In this document: one piece after another, positions 55,431-64,000 of the stretch
Position numbering within the stretch: the first letter of the stretch is position 1
Layout: each line of letters opens with the position of its first letter
Assembly (NCBI GenBank): GCA_031216915.1
Contig: CM062294.1
Location: 26,722,985-26,786,984, forward strand
Direction: 5' to 3'
Source of the DNA: Pictodentalium vernedei
Taxonomy: Eukaryota; Mollusca; Scaphopoda; Dentaliida; Dentaliidae
Length of the DNA stretch: 64,000 bases
Notes under the pieces: generated by a model
Databases searched by the model: none
The model's input: only the letters and a program-made list of their open reading frames with translations
What the model was told of the DNA's origin: nothing
Translations under genes and position numbers: made by a program

Positions 55431-55664
55431 ACTGTCAGCTCCCCAACATACTAACTCCACACAAGCAGGATTAGCATTGGTTGAAGACAGGTGCACCATC
55501 GACGTGCAGTACTCATTAGTAAAAATGTCACCGTGCACCCACCTGAGCAAGGGGGGTGAAGTGTCTTGCCAAAGGACACAACGCGGTTGCCGCAGGTAGG
55601 ATTCGAACTGAGAACTTCTAGGCTTGCAGTCTGCATCTCTATCTACTGAGCCACCGCGCCCCTA
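55431..55664 (-). mobile_element. tRNA-headed SINE, 3' truncated
   Basis: The minus-strand head 'gcgcggtggctcagtagata' and B-box-like 'agttcgaatcctacctgcgg' are followed by a body ending at 'ttggggagctgacagttgct'. Tail absent. The body variant 'gtgtggagttagtatgttgg' is shared with 36501-36892. Confidence 0.8.
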
Positions 55665-55807
55665 CTATACTGTGATTTAGTGCCATACCAATCTCAAATT
55701 TTGATCGAATTGAATCCTGGATCGAATTAAATCGAATCTCGAACACAATCTCACCACTCTCCAAATTGTAGACATTGCTGCTTCTTTTCGACCGTAAATA
55801 TTAACAG

Positions 55808-57333
55808 TATCCACTCAAGTGTTATCAGTCTCCAGTCAAGTATTGTCTTCAATGACGAATCAGTATCCACTCAAGTATTGTCGTCAATGACGCATAAGTC
55901 TCCAGTCAAGTATTGTCTTCAATGGCGAATTTGTCCCCAGTCAAGAATTGTCTTCAATGACGAATCAGTCTCCACTCAAGTATTGTCTTCAATGACGAAT
56001 CGGTCTCCAGTCAAGTATTGTCTTCAATGACGAATCAGTCTCCAGTCAAGTATTGTCTTCAATGACGAATTTGTCTCCAGTCAAGAATTGTCTTCAATGA
56101 CGAATCAGTCTCCACTCAAGTATTGTCGTCAATGACGAATCAGTCTCCAGTCAAGAATTGTCTTCAACGATGAATCAGTCTCCACTCAAGTATTGTCGTC
56201 AATGACGAATCAGTCTCCAGTCAAGTATTCTCTTCAATGACGAATCGGTCTCCAGTCAAGTATTGTCTTCAATGACGAATCGGTCTCCACTCAAGTATTG
56301 TCTTCAATGACGCATCAGTCTCCAGTCAAGTATTGTCTTCAATGGCGAATTTGTCTCCAGTCAAGAATTGTCTTCAATGACGAATCGGTCTCCAGTCAAG
56401 TATTGTCTTCAATGACGAATCAGTCTCCAGTCAAGTATTGTCTTCAATGACCCATCAGTCTCCAATCAAGTATTGTCTTCAATGACGAATTAGTCTCCAC
56501 ACAAGTATTGTCTTCAATGACGAATCAGTCTCCAGTCAAGTATTGTCTTCAATGACCCATCAGTCTCCAGTCAAGAATTGTCTTCAATGACGAATCGGTC
56601 TCCAGTCAAGTATTGTCTTCAATGACGAATCAGTCTCCAGTCAAGTATTGTCTTCAATGACCCATCAGTCTCCAATCAAGTATTGTCTTCAATGACGAAT
56701 TAGTCTCCAGTCAAGTATTCTCTTCAATGACGAATCAGTCTCCATTCAAGTATTGTCTTCAATGACGAATCAGTCTCCACTCAAGTATTGTCTTCAATGA
56801 CGAATCGGTCTCCAGTCAAGTATTGTCTTCAATGACGCATCAGTCTCCAGTCAAGTATTGTCTTCAATGACGAATTTGTCTCCAGTCAAGAATTGTCTTC
56901 AATGACGAATCAGTCTCCACTCAAGTATTGTCTTCAATGAGGAATTTGTCTCCAGTCAAGTATTGTCTTCAATGACGAAGCAGTCTCCAGTCAAGTATTG
57001 TCTTCAATGACGCATCAGTCTCCAGTCAAGTATTGTCTTCAATGACGAATTTGTCTCCAGTCAAGAATTGTCTTCAATGACGAATCAGTCTCCACTCAAG
57101 TATTGTCTTCAATGACGAATTTGTCTCCAGTCAAGTATTGTCGTCAATGACGCATCAGTCTCCACTCAAGTATTGTCGTCAATGACGAATCAGTCTCTAC
57201 TCAAGTATTGCCTTCAATGACGAATTTGTCTCCACTCAAGTATTGTCTTCAATGACGAATCAGTCTCCAGTCAAGTATTGTCTTCAATGACGAATCAGTC
57301 TTCAGTCAAGTATTGTCTTCAATGACGAATTGT
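55808..57333. repeat. Minisatellite, 35-bp unit, about 43 copies
   Basis: The unit is 'gtctccagtcaagtattgtc' with 'ttcaatgacgaatca'. Recurrent variants are cag/cac, tattg/aattg, gaatca/gcatca/gaattt. 35 is not divisible by three, so no long frames arise. It almost abuts the next array. Confidence 0.95.
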
Positions 57334-57424
57334 CCGTTATGAATATTCCAGAATGAATTCAAAGCAATGTCGGAAAAACAATCTTCTCGGACACTTCTTC
57401 TGTCATCACGTGTACTTTACTTGA

Positions 57425-60400
57425 GACCTGATAAGAAGAGAAGAGTTGATGATGGTACATTTGGTTACAGCAGACCTTATAACAAGAGAAGAGTTGATGA
57501 TGATACATTTGATTACAACAGACCTGATAACAAGAGAAGAGTTGATGATGATATATTTGGTTACTGGAGACCTGATAACAATAGGAGAGTTGATGATGGT
57601 ACATTTGGTTACTGGGGATCTGATAACAAGAGAAGAGTTGATGATGGTACATTTGATTACAGCAGACCTGATAACAAGAGAAGAGTTGATGATGATACAT
57701 TTGGTTACAGCAGACCTGATAACAAGAGAAGAGTTGATGATGATACATTTGGTTACAGCAGACCTTATAACAAGAGAAGAGTTGATGATGATCCATTTGG
57801 TTACAGCAGACCTGATAACAAGAGATTTGATGATGATACATTTGGTTACAGCAGACCTGATATCAAGAGGAGAGTTGATGATGATACATTTGGTTACAGC
57901 AGACCTGATAACAAGAAAAGAGCTGATGATGGTACATTTGGCTACAGGAGACATGATAACAAGAGATTTGATGATGATACATTTGGTTACAGCAGACCTG
58001 ATAACAAGAGGAGAGTTGATGATGATACATTTGGTTACAGCAGACCTGATAACAAGAGGAGAGTTGATGATGATACATTTGGTTACTGGAGACCTGATAA
58101 CAAGAGGAGAGTTGATGATGGTACATTTGGTTACTGGAGATCTGATAACTGGAGAAGAGTTGATGATGGTACATTTGGTTACATCAGACCTGATAACAAG
58201 AGGAGAGTTGATTGATGATGATACATTTGGTTACAGGATACCTGATAACAAGAGATTTGATGATGATACATTTTGTTACAGCAGACCTGATATCAAGAGG
58301 AGAGTTGATGATGATACATTTGGTTACAGCAGACCGGATAACAAGAAAAGAGCTGATGATGGTACATTTGGTTACAGGAGACTTGATAACTGGAGAAGAG
58401 TTGATGATGGTACATTTGGTTACATCAGACCTGATAACAAGAGGAGTGTTGATTGATGATGATACATTTGGTTACAGGATACCTGATAACAAGACATTTG
58501 ATGATGATACATTTGGTTACAACAGACCTGATAACAAGAGAAGAGTTAATGATGATACATTTGGTTACATCAGACTTGATAACAAGAGGAGAGTTGATGA
58601 TGGTACATTTGGTTACAGGAGACCTGATAACAATAGAGTTGATGATGATACATTTGGTTACAGCAGACCCGATAACAAGAGAAGAGTTGATGATGATACA
58701 TTTGGTTACAGCAGACCTAATAACAAGAGAAGAATTGATGATGATACATTTGGATACATCAGACCTGATAACAAAAGGAGAGTTGATGATGATACATTTG
58801 GTTACAGGAGACATGATAACAAGAGATTTGATGATGATACATTTGGTTACAGCAGACCCGATAACAAGAGAAGAGTTGATTATGATACATTTGGTTACAG
58901 CAGACCTAATAACAAGAGAAGAGTTGATGATGATACATTTGGTTACATCAGACCTGATAACAAGAGGAGAGTTGATGATGGTACATTTGGTTACAGGAGA
59001 CCTGATAACAAGAGGAGAGTTGATGATGATACATTTGGTTACAGCAGACCTGATAACAAGAGGAGAGTTGATGATGGTACATTTGGTTACAGAAGACCTG
59101 ATAACAAGAGGAGAGTTGATGATGGTACATTTGGTTACAGGAGACCTGATAACAAGAGGAGAGTTGATGATGGTACATTTGGTTACAGGAGACCTGATAA
59201 CAAGAGGAGAGTTGATGATGATACATTTGGTTACATGAGATCTGATAACAAGAGAAGAGTTGATGATGATACATTTGGTTACAGCAGACCTGATAACAAG
59301 AGGAGAGTTGATGATGATACATTTGGTTACAGCAGACCTGATAACAAGAGGAGAGTTGATGATGATACATTTGGTTACTAGAGACCTGATAACAAGAGGA
59401 GAGTTGATGATGGTACATTTGGTTACTGGAGATCTGATAACTGGAGAAGAGTTGATGATGGTACATTTGGTTACATCAGACCTGATAACAAGAGGAGAGT
59501 TGATTGATGATGATACATTTGGTTACAGCAGACCTGATAACAAGAGGAGAGTTGATGATGATACATTTGGTTACAGCAGACCTGATAACAAGAGGAGAGT
59601 TGATGATGATACATTTGGTTACTGGAGACCTGATAACAAGAGGAGAGTTGATGATGGTACATTTGGTTACTGGAGATCTGATAACTGGAGAAGAGTTGAT
59701 GATGGTACATTTGGTTACATCAGACCTGATAACAAGAGGAGTGTTGATTGATGATGATACATTTGGTTACAGGATACCTGATAACAAGACATTTGATGAT
59801 GATACATTTGGTTACAACAGACCTGATAACAAAAGAAGAGTTAATGATGATACATTTGGTTACATCAGACTTGATAACAAGAGGAGAGTTGATGATGGTA
59901 CATTTGGTTACAGGAGACCTGATAACAATAGAGTTGATGATGATACATTTGGTTACAGCAGACCCGATAACAAGAGAAGAGTTGATGATGATACATTTGG
60001 TTACAGCAGACCTAATAACAAGAGAAGAATTGATGATGATACATTTGGATACATCAGACCTGATAACAAAAGGAGAGTTGATGATGATACATTTGGTTAC
60101 AGGAGACATGATAACAAGAGATTTGATGATGATACATTTGGTTACAGCAGACCCGATAACAAGAGAAGAGTTGATTATGATACATTTGGTTACAGCAGAC
60201 CTAATAACAAGAGAAGAGTTGATGATGATACATTTGGTTACATCAGACCTGATAACAAGATGAGAGTTGATGATGGTACATTTGGTTACAGGAGACCTGA
60301 TAACAAGAGGAGAGTTGATGATGATACATTTGGTTACAGCAGACCTGATAACAAGAGGAGAGTTGATGATGGTACATTTGGTTACAGAAGACCTGATAAC

Positions 60401-61200
60401 AAGAGGAGAGTTGATGATTGTACATTTGGTTACAGGAGACCTGATAACAAGAGGAGAGTTGATGATGGTACATTTGGTTACAGGAGACCTGATAACAAGA
60501 GGAGAGTTGATGATGATACATTTGGTTACATGAGATCTGATAACAAGAGAAGAGTTGATGATGATACATTTGGTTACAGCAGACCTGATAACAAGAGGAG
60601 AGTTCATGATGATACATTTGGTTACATCAGACCTGATAACAAGAGGGGAGTTGATGATGGTACATTTGGTTACAGGAGACCTGATAGCAAGAGAAGAGTT
60701 GATGAGTGTACATTTGGTTACAGCAGACCTGATAACAAGAGAAGAGTTGATGATGATACATTTGGTTACTGGAGACCTGATAACAAGAGAAGAGTTGATG
60801 ATGATACATTTGGTTACAGCAGACCTGATAACAAGAGAAGAGATGATGATGATACATTTGGTTACAGGAAACCCGATAACAAGAGACGAGTTGATGATGA
60901 TACATTTCGTTACAGGAGACCTGATAACAAGAGAAGAGTTGATGATGATACATTTTGTTACATCAGACCTGATAACAAGAGAAGAGTTGATGATGATACA
61001 TTTGGTTACAGCAGACCTGATAACAAGAGAAGAGATGATGATGATACATTTGGTTACAGGAAACCCGATAACAAGAGACGAGTTGATGATGATACATTTC
61101 ATTACAGGAGACCTGATAACAAGAGACGAGTTGATGATGATACATTTTGTTACATCAGACCTGACAACAAGAGAAGAGTTGATGATGATACATTTTGTAG
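57425..61200. repeat. Minisatellite, 48-bp unit, about 78 copies, with 1.3-kb higher-order duplication
   Basis: The unit is 'agacctgataacaagagaag' with 'agttgatgatgatacatttg' and 'gttacagc'. Some units are 3 bp shorter, and a 4-bp insertion (gttgattgatgat) recurs and breaks the frame. A block of about 1.3 kb starting near 58441 is repeated from 59736 with few changes. The 16-codon unit gives frames of 282, 389 and 609 codons (RRVDDDTFGYSRPDNK). Changes fall at amino-acid-altering positions (D/G, S/R/W/I) as readily as at silent ones, so I treat it as non-coding. Confidence 0.93.
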
Positions 61201-61627
61201 AAGTTTGAGAACATCACAAGTCGAAAATTTTCCATTCAGTGTGACTCGATTATTTATACTCAACAACACCAGAGGCGACTCTCGTAAATTGTTCTCCTCA
61301 AAAATAATAAGCAGAAATCATTGTGTTGCTTAAAATATATCTTGTCATCTCACTGGGATCAGCTCATTGCAACGGGGGGAATTAAACATTATTCTGCGAG
61401 CATACTTTGATAAAAATAAGCTTTTAGAGCCGAGTGCTGTGAATATTGCATTTGGATCTTCCCCTTAAACAACGTTGAGGGTTGAAATGGACATTCTATT
61501 CATACATTTGGGAACCAGAGGAAAATGCTGAATCCTTGAAAATGGTCGTTGCGCCGTACATACGATGTTCTGTGTTATTGATATTGCAGAGACAACTCAA
61601 CAAAAAGATGAAGATGTTCATGAATAG
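61201..61627. other. Unassigned sequence after the array
   Basis: The 609-codon frame of the array reads on here for about 45 codons without recognisable features. Nothing else is supported. Confidence 0.35.
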
Positions 61628-62029
61628 TGTAGCGGTCGAGGTATAAAGGCCATTTACCAACCAGCCTGGTTGGTCCGGATCTCTTAGTCTCGTGGTAAAT
61701 CGGTCGCTTTGTGCGCTAGAGGTCGACGGTTCGAACTCAGGCTCGCGCACTTATCTCTCCTCCTGTTACATCTGGGAGCTCGTCCGATCCTCAGCAGAAG
61801 GTGGCACTGTGGGTGTTTCGACCGCTCTGAGGGAGGAACCTGGGTGAGATTCACGTGTGGTGAATCTCAAAAGAAGGGGAGAATAGTGTGACGGGCGAGG
61901 TATAAAGGTCATTTACCAACCAGCCTGGTTGGTCCGGATCTCTTAGTCTCGTGGTAAATCGGTCGCTTTGAGTGCTAGAGGTCGACGGTTCGAACCCCGG
62001 CTCCCGCACTTGTCTCTCCTCCCGTTACA
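61628..62029 (+). mobile_element. Miniature LTR-like (TRIM-like) element with 143-bp terminal repeats
   Basis: Two direct repeats of equal length, 61628-61770 and 61887-62029, begin TGT and end ACA and share 'gaggtataaagg', a possible TATA box. Directly after the first is 'tctgggagctcgtccgatcc', which resembles a tRNA-type primer-binding site of the TGGGGGCTCGTCC kind. Directly before the second is a purine tract 'aaaagaaggggagaatag'. Only 116 bp lie between and there is no ORF. Each repeat also contains a tRNA-like stretch ending 'gacggttcgaac'. No clear target duplication was seen. A tandem tRNA-derived repeat is the alternative. Confidence 0.6.
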
Positions 62030-62312
62030 ATATTATTCGTCTTGTGATGAATCAGACGGTGATCGTGAATGAAGAGTGTCATTGGAAGATCAACAGAGCG
62101 GAAACATAACTTTTTTACCCGAACCACACTCACTTGGTATCAATAAACTAAATCAAAGATTATTAATAGTTGAATAAATGTCAGTAATTGTGTGCCACGC
62201 TTAATGATCTTGACATGTTTCGAAAATGTCGCTTTGAACAGAAGACAAGTTGAACATTCTTAGTACAAACTGAAACTCAAGAAAATGTACTTAAATAGAT
62301 AGCTTCCGATTT
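62030..62312. other. Unassigned spacer
   Basis: Nothing supported. Confidence 0.4.
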
Positions 62313-62345
<33 letters not shown>

Positions 62346-62369
62346 TTTTATTTATTTATTTATTTATTG

Positions 62370-62420
<51 letters not shown>

Positions 62421-62421
62421 T
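62313..62421. repeat. (TTTA)n microsatellite, an expanded SINE tail
   Basis: About 27 TTTA units with one TTGTTA interruption, immediately adjacent to a minus-strand SINE. Confidence 0.9.
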
Positions 62422-62695
62422 TGGGTGTAACGACACTTTTAATAATCTGGTACTCCTCATGACGGAACATGTTACGGGTGGAGGAAGCATGAGTACCCAG
62501 AGAGAAACCAGGGGAGCAGCGAGCAACTGTCAGACTCCCTAACGGACTAACAGGGTTAACACTGGTTAAAGACAAGTGCACTATGTGCAGTACGATTATC
62601 GCCACCGTGCCCCCCCCCCCCCTTCCCATCCCCGAACGTGGGAAATCGGGATTAAGTGCCATGCCTAAGAACACAACGCAGATAATGCTCCCGTT
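62422..62695 (-). mobile_element. Diverged SINE body and tail
   Basis: Minus strand: 'ctctctgggtactcatgctt', 'cctccacccgtaac', then 'gtgtcgttacacccaa' and the TAAA tail. The upstream body includes a C/G tract at 62610-62622. The head is missing or unrecognisable. Confidence 0.7.
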
Positions 62696-62746
62696 TGGAC
62701 AACGAATTAAATTGTTAAAAACTGCGTTGCTTGACAGTGCATTCGC

Positions 62747-62996
62747 TTTAAACCTTTACCCAACGCAGACGATATCAAAATTAATTATTCTAAATATCAT
62801 TTTTTCAAATTTTTCAAAAGATTTCAACAAAACCATATCATGTGACGCCTCGTTGGAACGAGCTCAACGAGCTCGTTCCAACGAGGGATCACATGATATG
62901 GTTTTGCTGAAATTTGTTGAAAAATAATATTTTTTCAACTGCTGTATTTGCATATTACACGGGCGGATGCGGGCGATTCGTTAGGTAAAGGGTTAA
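62747..62996. mobile_element. GGAACGAGCTCG-family MITE, subfamily 2, intact
   Basis: Left 'taaacctttacccaacgcag' and right 'cgttaggtaaagggttaa'. Inner arms 'caaaaccatatcatgtgacg' with complement around 'ttggaacgagctcaacgagc'. Confidence 0.8.
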
Positions 62997-63052
62997 AAAA
63001 TAGTTGTCAGCGACGACGTAAATGTTTGAAAGCATTCAATAAGAGAATAGCA

Positions 63053-63290
63053 TTAACCCTTTCGACCCGAGCGGCCGCTTTTCCGACCAGGAACATGATA
63101 CGTCAAAACGACATTATATAGAATGGCTTTCAGTAAATGTGTGGGATTGGCCAATTAATATTTTCAACGTGCAGCCCCGAGGCTGCACGTCGAAAATATT
63201 GATCGGTCTAACCCAAATAATGTATATGGACTCTCCTAATTGCTGCCATTGAACTGGCATGGAAGATACCACTAGAGTTCAAAGGGTTAA
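63053..63290. mobile_element. TTAA-bounded MITE (GTGCAGCCC family), copy 6
   Basis: TTAA at 63053-63056 and 63287-63290. The perfect centre is 'caacgtgcagccccgaggct'. 'cggccgcttttccgaccagg' on the left, 'catggaagataccactagag' on the right. Confidence 0.88.
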
Positions 63291-64000
63291 AACAAAAAAC
63301 ATAGACTGTAAGTTACTAATAAGGGTTATAAGCTATATTTTAAATCAAATTTTATCCATAAAAATCGGAGAAAATTTAAACAGACGATCAGAGGTCTGGG
63401 TTCATTTTTTTTTCACCCACGAATATAGATGTTTACATCTGCGATTACATGAACCTCTGTAAATGGTCGCGCGTTACTGTTTATGAAGTGTAAGGTTAAT
63501 GCTTGGAAAGGGAGTCAAATCGTGCGATTAGTCACTTTATCGTTTCACTCGCATCGTATCTTTGTACAATAACCTCACACGTTGTGCCATCACTGCTGCG
63601 TCTTCTGGAGTTCTTGAAAAATGTGTAAGTGACTTGGAGCCCAGGTCTTCAGAAAATGCTGAACAATGGGGGCTTTCAAATTAGTTTTTCAAAGAGAACT
63701 TCGCACAACCCCGGATCAGTGTGATGTGCGCTGTACAATTTTCATTTGTTCCAGTTTTTGAGTTTCTTTGCAGCTAATGTGAACTAATCTTTAAGTCTTG
63801 CTTGAGTGTGAATGTGAGGAAATGATGTGCGACAGAGCAATGAATGGTTACTGGTGATAACTGGCGAACATATCGTTCAATGTTTTGATGTGAGTGGATA
63901 AGTTATGTGGAATTTTGCAATAAAGGGACAAGTTTTATTGATAATATACCAATGTGTTCTCACCACTTTATCGTTCATAGAAACTGTTTCTGTTGATGGC
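63291..64000. other. Unassigned sequence to window end
   Basis: Only the dispersed repeat at 63925-63990 (partner of 48870-48940) was recognised. Confidence 0.4.

Noticed and set aside
57367..61333. Large repeat protein (RRVDDDTFGYSRPDNK repeats)
   Set aside because: 48-bp array. Recurrent 4-bp insertions break the frame, replacement changes are as common as silent ones, and there are overlapping frames in other phases and on the minus strand.

Overview
This window is eukaryotic, repeat-saturated intergenic DNA from a metazoan, most likely a marine invertebrate. A mollusc would fit the mix of short elements headed by tRNA-like or 5S-rRNA-like sequence, but that placement is inference. I find no convincing host protein-coding gene, rRNA gene or functional tRNA gene. 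Nearly everything recognisable is a mobile element, a fossil of one, or a tandem array.

The best coding sequence is at 39338-41950 (minus), an intact 870-residue frame. It combines a FEN1/XPG-like (PIN-fold) nuclease region with a C-terminal nine-cysteine tesmin/TSO1-type CXC zinc cluster. Long terminal inverted repeats enclose it at 38618 and 42519, with a possible 2-3 bp target duplication, so it reads as a nearly intact DNA transposon of about 3.9 kb. A diverged relative of the same protein, broken by stops and frameshifts, lies at 24660-27661 (minus).

Layout: 0-11 kb holds foldback elements, two SINEs (one with a 5S-derived head broken by a large palindrome), a LINE fossil (3276-3675) and TA- or TTAA-flanked MITEs. 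At 12.0-13.9 kb a SINE has an internal 63-bp unit expanded about 26-fold. At 14-19 kb there are more MITEs, a 0.9-kb segmental duplication and a full SINE. At 19.7-24.06 kb a 4.1-kb foldback element with arms of about 1.9 kb sits inside a small MITE. At 24.7-28.9 kb lie the decayed CXC-nuclease copy and a Gag-like fossil. At 28.9-32.9 kb is a 57-bp minisatellite with a 235-bp higher-order unit, split by a MITE whose TTAA target can be read directly from the array. At 33-38.3 kb are MITEs plus two 5S-headed SINEs, then the CXC-nuclease transposon. At 43-55 kb are MITEs, a hAT-type element with an 8-bp duplication inserted in a second LINE fossil, a 1.4-kb repeat and further SINEs. At 55.8-61.2 kb two different minisatellites (35 bp and 48 bp) abut. 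At 61.6-62.0 kb is a miniature LTR-like element, followed by more SINE and MITE copies.

Two themes stand out. Many unrelated-looking mobile elements share one architecture: a near-perfect central hairpin between long arms, flanked by TA or TTAA. The SINEs are modular: at least two heads (tRNA-like, 5S-like) and three tails are combined on one body, and two copies have expanded internal segments into minisatellites. The long open frames in the 57-, 63- and 48-bp arrays are artefacts of unit lengths divisible by three.
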